A stretch of DNA of 64,000 nucleotides from contig NZ_JAIVAF010000003.1 in NCBI RefSeq assembly GCF_020171805.1, positions 62,001 to 126,000 of the forward strand. The letters are read 5' to 3'. Of this stretch, positions 55,454 to 62,668 are shown in pieces; the first letter of the stretch is position 1; every line of letters begins with the position of its first letter. This stretch comes from Guptibacillus algicola. Lineage in GTDB: Bacteria; Bacillota; Bacilli; Bacillales; Guptibacillaceae. The notes under the pieces were generated by a model. The model had not been told where the DNA came from. It made no database searches and saw only the letters and a list, made by a program, of their open reading frames with translations. A program made the position numbers and the translations under genes.

Positions 55454-55496
55454 TTGACCATTTCAGAGTACCGGTGTACTATGTAACTAATACACC
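55454..55496 (+). promoter_or_regulatory. Promoter with YtrA-type operator of the ABC operon
   Basis: TTGACC (55454-55459), a 17-bp spacer and TACTAT (55477-55482) form a good sigma-A promoter. The inverted repeat GGTGTA...TACACC (55473-55496) overlaps the -10, as expected for a repressor such as the YtrA-family GntR protein coded two genes down. Confidence 0.7.
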
Positions 55497-55519
55497 AATA
55501 CAATAAGGGGAGTTGGAAA

Positions 55520-56290
55520 ATGATGAATTGGAGTGGGCTGCTACGAAAGGAATTTCGAGTGACAAGAACTCTTTTGCTAGGCGTTATGGCGTTTGATCTA
55601 CTGGTTATGGTGGGTTTCTTTCTAGCATCAGCAAGATGGGAATTTCCTTATTTGACCACAATTATTGGAGGCGTACTTGCAGTTATGCATGTGTTCTTTC
55701 TACCTCTCTACCTTCTAATCAGTTTGAACAGTGAAGGAAGGAAACTACATCTCTGGCTTCATAATCCACAATCTGGCGCGCGTCTTCTTGGGGCAAAACT
55801 ACTGAACGGGTTACTAGCATTATTGCTTTCACTTGGTCTTATCGGTGTATTGGCACTTCTAGCGTATAGTCTGGAGACAAGTGAAATTGTGTTTCCGTTC
55901 GATAATTTAGGGCTCCTTGTACTTTATATTTTTTCCATCATTTTGGCAGGTGCCATCTCGATGGGAGTTTGGCTCACATTTTATTGGACGTTTTATCAAG
56001 TACTGAAAACCTATTTCAGAAGATGGGCGTTGCTTCTTGTTCTTATGCTCATCGGATTAGTGAGCTGGTTTGGTGGATGGTTTAGTGGAACCCGTCTTGG
56101 AGAGTTCGTAATGGACTGGGGATATGTCCAATTTCCTTCTCCGTTAAGTATGGAAGTAAATCAGGAAGTGTTTGAAGTATCCACTTCTACAGTTCCTTTT
56201 CCGATTGGGAGCGTGATTATTGATGCCATCATCCTAGTCGTAATTTTCTTCATAACATGTTGGTTACTCGACCGAAAAGTGGAGGTGTAA
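55520..56290 (+). CDS. ABC-2 type membrane subunit, first gene of a YtrA-type operon
   Basis: A 256-residue protein with six hydrophobic segments and no ATPase domain. MNWSGLLRKEFRVTRTLLL is a typical N-terminus of ABC-2 type permease proteins. It lies 4 bp before the GntR gene and shares the promoter at 55454. It would form part of an ABC exporter with one of the two ATPases downstream; the cargo is unknown. ATG behind GGGGAGTTGGAAA. Confidence 0.8.
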   Translation: MMNWSGLLRKEFRVTRTLLLGVMAFDLLVMVGFFLASARWEFPYLTTIIGGVLAVMHVFFLPLYLLISLNSEGRKLHLWLHNPQSGARLLGAKLLNGLLALLLSLGLIGVLALLAYSLETSEIVFPFDNLGLLVLYIFSIILAGAISMGVWLTFYWTFYQVLKTYFRRWALLLVLMLIGLVSWFGGWFSGTRLGEFVMDWGYVQFPSPLSMEVNQEVFEVSTSTVPFPIGSVIIDAIILVVIFFITCWLLDRKVEV

Positions 56291-56293
56291 GGG

Positions 56294-56674
56294 ATGGGAG
56301 AAGAATTCAATCCCTCAAAGCCAATATACTTGCAGCTAGTGGATCGCATTAGCTGGGAGATTATTAAAGGCGAAAGGAAAACGGGTGAAAAGCTTCCTTC
56401 TGTAAGGGAAATGGCGATTCAATCGGGTGTGAATCCCAATACGGTGTCTCGCACTTACAATGAACTGGAGAGGATGGAGATCGTGGAGACGAAACGAGGG
56501 CAAGGGACGTTTGTAACGGAGGAAAAGGAACGACTGACTCAACTTCGAGAAGAGCTGAAGCTCAACCACATCCAGAATTTCATTGAAGAAATGAAGCAAA
56601 TGGGATTTTCATCAGAAGATATGATCGACGGGATCCGAACGTATGTCACGAATGAAAAGGAGAATAACGCATGA
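56294..56674 (+). CDS. GntR family regulator, YtrA subfamily
   Basis: A 126-residue short GntR protein. Winged HTH: NPSKPIYLQLVDRISWEIIK, GERKTGEKLPSVREMAIQ, then VNPNTVSRTYNELERMEIV and RGQGTFV. Only a short helical tail (about 45 residues) follows, which defines the YtrA type; these regulate ABC transporter operons next to them. It overlaps the following ATPase gene by 4 bp (56671-56674). The repeat at 55473 is the likely operator. Confidence 0.92.
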   Translation: MGEEFNPSKPIYLQLVDRISWEIIKGERKTGEKLPSVREMAIQSGVNPNTVSRTYNELERMEIVETKRGQGTFVTEEKERLTQLREELKLNHIQNFIEEMKQMGFSSEDMIDGIRTYVTNEKENNA

Positions 56675-57369
56675 TTACATTTGAGAACGTGTCCAAAAAG
56701 TATTTAACAAAACATGCCCTTTCAGATGTCAACGTGAAGATACCAGAGGGGAAAATCATCGGTCTCGTTGGATCGAATGGCAGCGGGAAATCGACGTTAA
56801 TGAAGATGATCGCGGGACTTGTTGCCCCTTCTGAAGGAAGCGTAACGATAGATGAGGAGGCGGTCACAAGGCGAACGGCAAGCAAAGTGGCTTACCTTTC
56901 AGAGCTCGATACGTATTATTCCTTCTATTCTGTGAAGGAAACGGTCACTTTTTTTGCAAGTCAGTTCCCGGATTTTGATACGGAGAAGGCGTACGAGATC
57001 CTTGAATTTATGGATGTCGACAAAGAACAGAAGGTGAAGCATCTATCAAAAGGGAACCGCGGAAGGGTGAAGATTGCCCTCACTCTAGCAAGAGATGTTC
57101 CGATTATCCTAATGGATGAGCCGCTGTCAGGACTTGATCCGATGGTTAGAGATTCGATCGTGAAAGGGTTACTTTCTTTTATCGACCTTGAAAAGCAAAC
57201 CGTCATCATCACAACGCATGAGGTGACGGAGATCGAGCCGTTACTCGAGATGGTCATCGCCATTCGAAATGGAAAGGTTTTGGCGCTTGAAGATGTTGAA
57301 ACGATTCGTGAGCGAGATGGGATGAGGATCGTTGAGTGGTTGAAGAAGAAGTATCAGGAGGAGGCGTGA
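56671..57369 (+). CDS. ABC transporter ATP-binding protein
   Basis: A 232-residue ATPase. Walker A is GLVGSNGSGKSTLM, the signature is LSKGNRGRVKIALTLA, Walker B is IILMDEPLSGLD, and the switch His is in TTHEVTEI. The signature reads LSKGN rather than LSGGQ, as is common in YtrB/drug-exporter ATPases. It overlaps the GntR gene by 4 bp and precedes a second ATPase gene, indicating one operon. Confidence 0.93.
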   Translation: MITFENVSKKYLTKHALSDVNVKIPEGKIIGLVGSNGSGKSTLMKMIAGLVAPSEGSVTIDEEAVTRRTASKVAYLSELDTYYSFYSVKETVTFFASQFPDFDTEKAYEILEFMDVDKEQKVKHLSKGNRGRVKIALTLARDVPIILMDEPLSGLDPMVRDSIVKGLLSFIDLEKQTVIITTHEVTEIEPLLEMVIAIRNGKVLALEDVETIRERDGMRIVEWLKKKYQEEA

Positions 57370-57371
57370 CG

Positions 57372-58298
57372 ATGGCGGGTGAACCAATCGTTCAAATACG
57401 TGACTTAACAAAAGTGATCGGAAAGAAAACGATCATTGATCAGCTATCGTTTGACGTTTATCCAGGAGAAGTGTTTGGGTTTCTCGGACCGAACGGCGCA
57501 GGCAAAACAACGACAATCCGTATGATGGTCGGGCTGATGAATATGACAGAAGGTGAAATTCTCATCGATGGGAGCAGCATCAAAACGGACTATGAGGATG
57601 CCATCATCAAAGTGGGCGCAATCGTTGAAAACCCCGAGATGTACAAATTTCTGACTGGGTATCAAAACCTCGTGCACTATGCTCGGATGATGAAAGGCAT
57701 CTCGAAGGAACGGATCAATGAAGTCGTCAAGCTTGTTGGACTTGAAGGACGCATTAACGAGAAGGTAAAAGGGTATTCGCTCGGAATGAGGCAGCGCCTT
57801 GGTCTTGCGCAGGCGCTTCTTCATCGGCCGAAGCTCCTCATTCTTGATGAGCCAACGAATGGGCTTGATCCAGCTGGCATTCGTGAGATCAGACAATATC
57901 TCAGAACACTTGCTAGAGAGGAAAACGTAGCTGTCGTTGTTTCGAGTCATTTGTTATCCGAGATCGAGCTCATGTGTGATCGAATCGGCATTATTCAGGC
58001 TGGGAAAATGGTCGATGTGCAGCGGGTGAACGATTTTATTCAAAAAGATCAAACGGTGATGGTGTCATTTGAAGTGGATCCTGTGAGCCACGCCGTTCAT
58101 GCGATCAATGCAACGTTTCCTGATATCGAGCTTGAACAGAGTGACCGCATCGTGATGGTGAAAACGGAACACGAGCGAATTCCAGACGTCACAGCTGCTT
58201 TAGTGGAAAAGGGAATTCGAATCTACGGGATTCAATCGTCTGTGAAGACATTAGAGGATGTGTTCCTTGAAGTGACTGGGGGTGAGCAAGTTGTCTAG
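57372..58298 (+). CDS. ABC transporter ATP-binding protein (bacitracin-type)
   Basis: A 308-residue ATPase. Walker A is GFLGPNGAGKTTTIRMM, the signature YSLGMRQRLGLAQAL, Walker B LLILDEPTNGLDPAG and H-loop VVVSSHLLSEIE. The C-terminal extension of about 75 residues ends LEDVFLEVTGGE, as in the BcrA/CcmA-type ATPases of antibiotic-peptide exporters. The start is the ATG at 57372 behind CAGGAGGAGGCGTGACG; the frame is open to 57336. It is probably paired with the permease that follows. Confidence 0.92.
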   Translation: MAGEPIVQIRDLTKVIGKKTIIDQLSFDVYPGEVFGFLGPNGAGKTTTIRMMVGLMNMTEGEILIDGSSIKTDYEDAIIKVGAIVENPEMYKFLTGYQNLVHYARMMKGISKERINEVVKLVGLEGRINEKVKGYSLGMRQRLGLAQALLHRPKLLILDEPTNGLDPAGIREIRQYLRTLAREENVAVVVSSHLLSEIELMCDRIGIIQAGKMVDVQRVNDFIQKDQTVMVSFEVDPVSHAVHAINATFPDIELEQSDRIVMVKTEHERIPDVTAALVEKGIRIYGIQSSVKTLEDVFLEVTGGEQVV

Positions 58299-59241
58299 TA
58301 TGATCAGATTGATTCAAAACGAAAACATGAAGATTTATCGAAGAGTCGGAACATGGGTGATGCTTGGGCTTATTGTCATTGGCCTTCTGCTCGCAACCAT
58401 TTTTACGAATCTTGCGGGAGATGAAGGAACGACTGATTGGCGATCGAACACGGAAACCGCTATTCAGCAATCGGAAGAAAGCCTACAAAACTCAGAAGGT
58501 ATGCCAACCGCCTTTAAATCCGAGCTGGAGCGAAGTATTGCCATTAATGAATACCGTCTCGCAAATGATATTCCACCTTTAGAAAGTGACTCGATATGGA
58601 GTCTGATGGATAATTCCATCAGCTTGGTTAGTTTGATCTCGATCTTTACGATCATTATCGGTGCAGGAATCATCGCTAGCGAATATTCATGGGGGACGAT
58701 AAAGCTCCTCTTGATCAGACCAGCTACGCGTACGAAGATACTAGCTTCGAAGTTTATCGCAACGCTGTTGTTTGCAGTACTGTCTCTCGTAATCTTATAC
58801 ATTTCCTCATTTATCATAGGAGGGATTGGCCTTGGCTTTGGTGCGGTGGATCAACCGTACTTAACGTATAAGGGTGGAGAAGTGTCCGAAATGAGCATGG
58901 CGGTTCATTTTATCATCGAGTATGCTCTTGCTAGTGTGAACTTACTGATGATGGTGACGTTCGCCTTCATGCTATCGAGCATCTTCCGGAGTGCATCGCT
59001 TGCGATCGGGTTAGCGATATTCTTAATGTTTACAGGCAGTCAGCTCACATTCTTTCTTAGTCAGTATGACTGGGCGAAGTACCTACTGTTCGCGAACACA
59101 GATTTAAGTGTCTATTTCGATGGTGCTCCCATTATCGAAAGCATGACATTAGGATTCTCTGTCGTGACACTGCTTATCTATTTCATCGTATTTTTACTAT
59201 TATCGTGGTTGCTGTTTACGAAGCGGGATGTAGCAGCTTAG
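58291..59241 (+). CDS. ABC-2 family transporter permease
   Basis: About 316 residues with six to seven membrane helices and a large extracellular segment after helix one (about residues 40-100, rich in E, S and N). Motif-like region SEYSWGTIKLLLIRPATRTKILASKF is typical for ABC-2 permeases (BcrB, YhaP). I favour the TTG at 58291 with GGGGGTGAG ahead; GTG 58282 and ATG 58300 are in frame too. It overlaps the ATPase gene's end, so they are coupled. The stop codon overlaps a GGGGTCAGG palindrome. Confidence 0.87.
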   Translation: MSSMIRLIQNENMKIYRRVGTWVMLGLIVIGLLLATIFTNLAGDEGTTDWRSNTETAIQQSEESLQNSEGMPTAFKSELERSIAINEYRLANDIPPLESDSIWSLMDNSISLVSLISIFTIIIGAGIIASEYSWGTIKLLLIRPATRTKILASKFIATLLFAVLSLVILYISSFIIGGIGLGFGAVDQPYLTYKGGEVSEMSMAVHFIIEYALASVNLLMMVTFAFMLSSIFRSASLAIGLAIFLMFTGSQLTFFLSQYDWAKYLLFANTDLSVYFDGAPIIESMTLGFSVVTLLIYFIVFLLLSWLLFTKRDVAA

Positions 59242-59265
59242 GGGTCAGGTACGTGCCTGACCCCT
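59240..59265. repeat. Palindrome AGGGGTCAGGTACGTGCCTG... at the operon end
   Basis: 26-bp inverted repeat with one central mismatch, overlapping the stop codon of the permease gene; almost identical to the one at 55404. Confidence 0.85.
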
Positions 59266-59267
59266 TA

Positions 59268-59303
59268 GAGTCTGATTTAACCATAAATCAGGCTCTTTAT
59301 TTT
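59268..59303 (+). terminator. Rho-independent terminator of the ABC operon
   Basis: GAGTCTGATTTA-acca-TAAATCAGGCTC followed by TTTATTTTTC. Confidence 0.88.
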
Positions 59304-59360
59304 TCTTACGATAAGTGAACTTTTGCATATTACACTCCCTTCAGAAAGGTATTGATAAAC

Positions 59361-59444
59361 ATGGGTCTCCGTTTACATGTATCCTACGCTGTTAAGAATC
59401 TTGTTATTTCGTTAAATGGAGCTTTAATTGAACAATATAAGTAA
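59361..59444 (+). CDS. Possible 27-residue peptide ahead of an orphan terminator
   Basis: ATG at 59361 with AGAAAGG 11 bases upstream, TAA at 59442-59444, running into the terminator stem. The predicted product begins MGLRLHVSYAVKNL. The only support is the layout (binding site, short frame, strong terminator); it may also be a small RNA or a decayed gene. Confidence 0.2.
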   Translation: MGLRLHVSYAVKNLVISLNGALIEQYK

Positions 59445-59485
59445 AAGAGCTTGGAACGGCGATGCGCCTCCAAGCTCTTTTTTGT
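59443..59485 (+). terminator. Orphan Rho-independent terminator
   Basis: AAAAGAGCTTGGA-acggcgatgcgcc-TCCAAGCTCTTTTTT, strong stem and T-run but no ordinary gene in front of it. Confidence 0.85.
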
Positions 59486-59539
59486 GTGATTTGTCATGTG
59501 ATTTACTCTGTGAATTCTATTGTGAATTACTATGTGATT
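59485..59539. repeat. Five 12-bp units with core TGTGA(A/T)TT
   Basis: TGTGATT or TGTGAATT begins at 59485, 59497, 59509, 59521 and 59533, exactly 12 bp apart; the last four bases of each unit vary (GTCA, ACTC, CTAT, ACTA, CAAG). Confidence 0.85.
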
Positions 59540-59544
59540 TCAAG

Positions 59545-59569
59545 TTTTGCACCTCTGAAGTTAACCCGT
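59545..59569. repeat. Dispersed repeat copy (TTTTGCACCTCT)
   Basis: TTTTGCACCTCTGAAGTTAA followed by CCC; second copy of the element at 30793, again followed by a GGGGTTTT hairpin arm. Confidence 0.55.
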
Positions 59570-59800
59570 TATCAATGTGAGAAGGGGTTTTCTAGTTGCT
59601 CTTGCGTTTTGTTGTTGAGTAAGCTCTCAACAATAGAACTAATCACCTGCGGCCGCCACAGCTTCGGTGGGATACTGTTACCGTATTAGATATAGATTAT
59701 TCTAAAAATGGATAAAAAGCAAGAAAGATAACCTTCTTATTCTTCAACAGACATGACGTTAACACATTTTCTCTATTTTAAATGCGCCATGTTAACCCTA

Positions 59801-59811
59801 TTCATATCATA
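59801..59811 (+). promoter_or_regulatory. Conserved upstream block of collagen-like gene 1 (possible sporulation promoter)
   Basis: TTCATATCATA lies 43 bp before the start, and the same sequence lies 44 bp before the start of the second paralogue (60593). CATATCATA fits the CATANNNTA -10 of sigma-K-type promoters; a convincing -35 was not identified. A second shared block, AACACATTTTCT, lies exactly 40 bp upstream in both (59761 and 60553). Confidence 0.45.
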
Positions 59812-59843
59812 TATTAATAACTATATTTTGGAAGAAGGGGTTT

Positions 59844-60455
59844 TTGAGAAAAAGAGAATGCGTGTGTCATAAATGTAATTCGCTATTTTGTCTCGGGGAT
59901 TACGAAGAGAAGAAGTGTGAGTGTAAGTGTTGTATATGTCCTCCTGGCCCGCCAGGACCGCAGGGACCACAAGGAGAGCAGGGTCCACAGGGACCGCAAG
60001 GAGAGCAAGGTCCACAGGGGCCACAAGGAGAGCAAGGCCCAGGGGTAATTCCTACCTTTGGTTCCCTGTATGGGGTTGATGGTGCTAGATCTGTTGTTCA
60101 AAATGTTCCTGTTGAATTTGATTTTAACGGACCAGTAACAAATACAAATCCGAATGCAGCAACAAATTCAATCACTATCCTGGACAGTGGAGTATACGAA
60201 GTTTCAACTAGTATAGTTGAGAGTCATTCCGGTATTACTGCTGCAGTAAATTACGATATCAGAAATAATAATGTGTTAATACCTGGTTCAAGATTTTCAT
60301 TATCAAATTCACAGGGGGTATCCGTTACAATTGGTAAGACAATTCAAGTTAGGTTGCAAGCAGGAGATTCTTTAACCGTTGTACCATCTTTTGTCTCTGG
60401 GGGTACCCCACAATATTCTTCCGCAGCATTAACTGCTAACTTTATAGGTCCTTAA
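59844..60455 (+). CDS. Collagen-like spore-surface protein, paralogue 1 (BclA-type)
   Basis: A 203-residue protein from a TTG start (GGAAGAAGGGG upstream). Residues 1-34 are basic and cysteine-rich with nine cysteines ([25 protein letters not shown]). Residues 34-66 are about 11 collagen-like G-x-y triplets, mostly GPQ and GEQ. The remaining 135 residues form a BclA-C-terminal-like, TNF-like beta-sandwich ([55 protein letters not shown]). No signal peptide is seen; the proteins of the exosporium hair-like nap are made in the mother cell, which fits. The N-terminal targeting motif of BclA is not present; the cysteines may serve for crosslinking (inference). Confidence 0.88.
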   Translation: MRKRECVCHKCNSLFCLGDYEEKKCECKCCICPPGPPGPQGPQGEQGPQGPQGEQGPQGPQGEQGPGVIPTFGSLYGVDGARSVVQNVPVEFDFNGPVTNTNPNAATNSITILDSGVYEVSTSIVESHSGITAAVNYDIRNNNVLIPGSRFSLSNSQGVSVTIGKTIQVRLQAGDSLTVVPSFVSGGTPQYSSAALTANFIGP

Positions 60456-60485
60456 TGTGAGCAAACAGGCTCACATTTTCTTTTG
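60454..60485 (+). terminator. Terminator of collagen-like gene 1
   Basis: AATGTGAGC-aaaca-GGCTCACATT followed by TTCTTTT; an equal hairpin ends the second paralogue. Confidence 0.88.
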
Positions 60486-60592
60486 TTAAAAAAGGATACA
60501 AAATGGAGAGAGTGTAGTGTTTATTCCTGGCACTAACTTTTTTTGGGACATAACACATTTTCTGGTTTGTAGAACGCAATCTAGTATTCTCA

Positions 60593-60603
60593 TTCATATC
60601 ATA
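60593..60603 (+). promoter_or_regulatory. Conserved upstream block of collagen-like gene 2
   Basis: TTCATATCATA, the same as at 59801 and at the same distance (44 bp) from the start codon. The flanking sequence has diverged, so the block is conserved rather than just recently copied. Confidence 0.45.
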
Positions 60604-60636
60604 CAAAAGACAACTATCAATGGAAGAAGGGGTTTT

Positions 60637-61275
60637 GTGAGAAAAAGAGAATGCGTGTGTCATAAATGTAATTCGCTATTTTGTCTCGGGGATTACGAAG
60701 AGAAGAAGTGTGAGTGTAAGTGTTGTATATGTCCTCCTGGTCCACCGGGACCACTCGGACCGCAGGGGCCCGAGGGAGAAACAGGTCCGCAGGGACCACA
60801 AGGAGAACAAGGTCCGCAGGGACCACAAGGAGAGCAAGGCCCTCAGGGTCCACAAGGAGAGCAAGGGCCAGGTGTAGTTCCTACGTTTGGTTCCTTGTAT
60901 GGAAGTGATTCTTTTAGACCTGCTGTTGCGAATGTTCCTGTGCAATTTGATTTTTCAGGGCCCATTATAAATACTAATCCAAATCCCGGCACAGACTCAC
61001 TCAACATACTAGTCGCTGGAACCTATGAAATTTCGGCAGGTCTAAATGCAGCTCATTTTAGTGGTGGTGCAGTAAATTACGATATTAGGGTAAATAATGT
61101 GATAATACCTGGTTCAAGATTTGGTTTGTCAGCTAATGCAAGTGTTGCTATAGGTAAGACAATTCAATTTAGTTTTTTACCAGGAAATGCTATAACTGTG
61201 GTCCCATCTTCTGTTTCTGGAACCAATACCGGATATTTTGGTCCGGCATTAACTGCTAACAGAATAGGACCATAA
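60637..61275 (+). CDS. Collagen-like spore-surface protein, paralogue 2 (BclA-type)
   Basis: A 212-residue protein. I place the start at GTG 60637 (GAAGAAGGGGTTTT upstream), which makes the N-terminus match paralogue 1; the frame is open back to 60517 but that extension has no binding site. The first 35 residues are identical to paralogue 1, including nine cysteines. About 15 collagen triplets follow, now with GPL, GPE and GET besides GPQ/GEQ. The C-terminal beta-sandwich has diverged ([52 protein letters not shown]). It is a tandem duplicate that has changed mostly in its outer domain, as surface proteins often do. Confidence 0.88.
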   Translation: MRKRECVCHKCNSLFCLGDYEEKKCECKCCICPPGPPGPLGPQGPEGETGPQGPQGEQGPQGPQGEQGPQGPQGEQGPGVVPTFGSLYGSDSFRPAVANVPVQFDFSGPIINTNPNPGTDSLNILVAGTYEISAGLNAAHFSGGAVNYDIRVNNVIIPGSRFGLSANASVAIGKTIQFSFLPGNAITVVPSSVSGTNTGYFGPALTANRIGP

Positions 61276-61305
61276 TGTGAGCTAACAGGCTCACATTTTC
61301 TTTTG
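61274..61305 (+). terminator. Terminator of collagen-like gene 2
   Basis: AATGTGAGC-taaca-GGCTCACATT followed by TTCTTTT. Confidence 0.88.
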
Positions 61306-61453
61306 TTAAAAAAGGATACAAAATGGAGAAAATGTAACCAGGAAAAAAGGGTTTCGACAGGTTTTAAGAAATGATATAGAGAGTATTACAAAAAGGTAAA
61401 CTCTAGGATACAAAATGAGAGGTCTTTTTACTTGAATGATATGAAAAGGCGAC
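61306..61453. other. Intergenic stretch with repeat copies
   Basis: GGATACAAAATGGAGA occurs at 61314 and, behind paralogue 1, at 60494; a third partial copy (GGATACAAAATGAGA) is at 61406. A short frame ending TAA at 61401 may be a gene tail (reads RNDIESITKR) but is not recognisable. No gene called. Confidence 0.4.
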
Positions 61454-61597
61454 TCATTTAATTATATTTATACTATTATTGCACCTGTTCTCGCACCAAA
61501 CTTCTCCCCAGCTTTGTCCTGTATCCATTACACAGTTTTCATCTTCCTTCAAGTTTACCCATTCACCTAATAAGTTAGCGTACTCTTATTGACCCAT
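61454..61597 (-). pseudogene. Possible decayed small gene with in-frame stop at codon 4
   Basis: On the minus strand, GAGGTGAAAAA precedes an ATG at 61597, but codon 4 is TAA (M-G-Q-stop). The frame then runs open for 43 codons (EYANLLGEWVNLKEDEN... DTGQSWGEVWCENRC) to a stop at 61454. The good binding site and the protein-like content behind it suggest a nonsense-mutated small gene. Alternatively a different start is used or it is chance. Confidence 0.35.
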
Positions 61598-61709
61598 TTT
61601 TTCACCTCATAATTCTTATTTCTTTATAAGGGACTACCTTCGTAGATGATCTTATATGCAGAAAATAAGTAAAAAAATAAGCTAACCCTATTTTCTATAG
61701 GACTAGCTC

Positions 61710-62240
61710 TTAAATATCAAAATTAATAAAAGAAGGTAACCGTAAGTTATTCGCTCTAGTACGATTGCGATACTTCACAATGCATTTAATTTCAGGTCTA
61801 AAATAAATCATATCCTTCGTTTCTTCCTGCTTTAGCTCAGCAGTCATTGAATAGATTGCTTTCCTAGCTGCAGGTAGGACAAACTCAATCACGCCTACGC
61901 TTTTCATACCTTTATCTGTTTTCTCACCAAGAAGTAAACCATATTCTTTCTTACGCTGCTCCAAGATGTAGAAAGATTCTTTCGGATAGTTAACTGCTTT
62001 CTTCCAATCATAAGATCGTTTGTTAACATATTTTGAGTTTCCGCGCTTCATCACAACGCCTTCCAATCCTAGTTCCTTACATAGATTGAATAACTCTAAC
62101 GTTTTACCTGCATGATGACGTACTTTAACAATTCTAGGTGAGTCTTGTGGTAGCACTTCATCTAACAATCTCTTTCTTTCCGATAGCGGTAAATGCATGA
62201 CGGAATCACCTTTATGGTATAGAATATCGAAAGCGCAGAA
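61710..62240 (-). pseudogene. Truncated ATP-dependent DNA ligase (C-terminal part)
   Basis: The frame reads FDILYHKGDSVMHLPLSERK then GLEGVVMKRGNSKY and WKKAVNY, which are motifs III, IV and V of ATP-dependent DNA ligases of the phage/LigB type; the C-terminal OB part follows. The part with the catalytic KxDG lysine and motif I is missing: sequence resemblance stops at about 62240, where another gene fragment on the opposite strand begins. An internal ATG at 62198 would give a 162-residue product, which cannot be a working ligase. Probably a remnant of a prophage-like or LigB-type gene. Confidence 0.8.
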
Positions 62241-62242
62241 TT

Positions 62243-62350
62243 ATGGAAATTGTAAGACTTCACGTTTTTGGACATAACAAGGCAGCACGAGGATTATATG
62301 AGAAAATAGGTTACATAGAAACGGACCTTGTAATGGAGAAAAAGATATAA
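62243..62350 (+). pseudogene. GNAT acetyltransferase, C-terminal fragment
   Basis: From 62243 the plus strand reads MEIVRLHVFGHNKAARGLYE, then KIGYIETDLVMEKKI and a stop. This is the last 35 residues of a GNAT protein (V..H...A..LYEKIGY). The N-terminal two thirds are absent; the fragment abuts the truncated ligase on the other strand, so a deletion joined the two genes at about 62240. Confidence 0.75.
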
Positions 62351-62668
62351 CACATATGGTTAATGATCAGGGAGCTTATCTGTAATAAGATAGGCTCCCA
62401 TTTATTTGTAGAAAAGATTGAACCAGATTAATGAATTTGAAATAATTTGTATTAAGATATACTGCATTTGGAATTGTATTGAGTAAAAGTTTCATACAAG
62501 AGATTCAAAAACCATACATCATTTTCAGTTCAAAATCAGGGATGTTGATCTGTTAAATAGGAGCATTCTACAATGTCGCTGTAAAAAACGCCTCATTTTC
62601 AAGCTGTTACTATTTTAATAGAGTGGGGGCAGGCAAAGATTCGTGAGCGTAGAGGAAAGATATAATCA
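62351..62668. other. Intergenic stretch without a gene
   Basis: About 320 bp: a terminator for the former GNAT gene at 62370-62405, then AT-rich sequence with no recognisable frame or repeat up to the next membrane-protein gene. Confidence 0.5.
62370..62405 (+). terminator. Terminator behind the GNAT fragment
   Basis: GGGAGCTTATCT-gtaata-AGATAGGCTCCC followed by ATTTATTTG; still intact although the gene before it is broken. Confidence 0.8.

Larger units (their letters stand above)
59304..59843. other. Accessory intergenic stretch with terminator and short repeats
   Basis: About 540 bp. It holds a possible 27-codon frame at 59361, an orphan terminator at 59443, a five-unit 12-bp repeat at 59485, a second copy of the TTTTGCACCTCT repeat at 59545, and at the end the block shared with the intergenic region of the second collagen-like gene (AACACATTTTCT at 59761 and TTCATATCATA at 59801). 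I see no gene of normal size. Confidence 0.6.

Noticed and set aside
59462-59689. 75-codon frame over the 12-bp repeat
   Set aside because: Begins within the terminator loop; composition follows from the repeat; no binding site.
60720-60908. Frame-shifted [11 protein letters not shown]-like frame within the second collagen gene
   Set aside because: Shifted reading of the G-x-y coding repeat.
59844-62350. Prophage
   Set aside because: The ligase fragment could come from a phage, but no integrase, capsid, tail or lysis genes are present.
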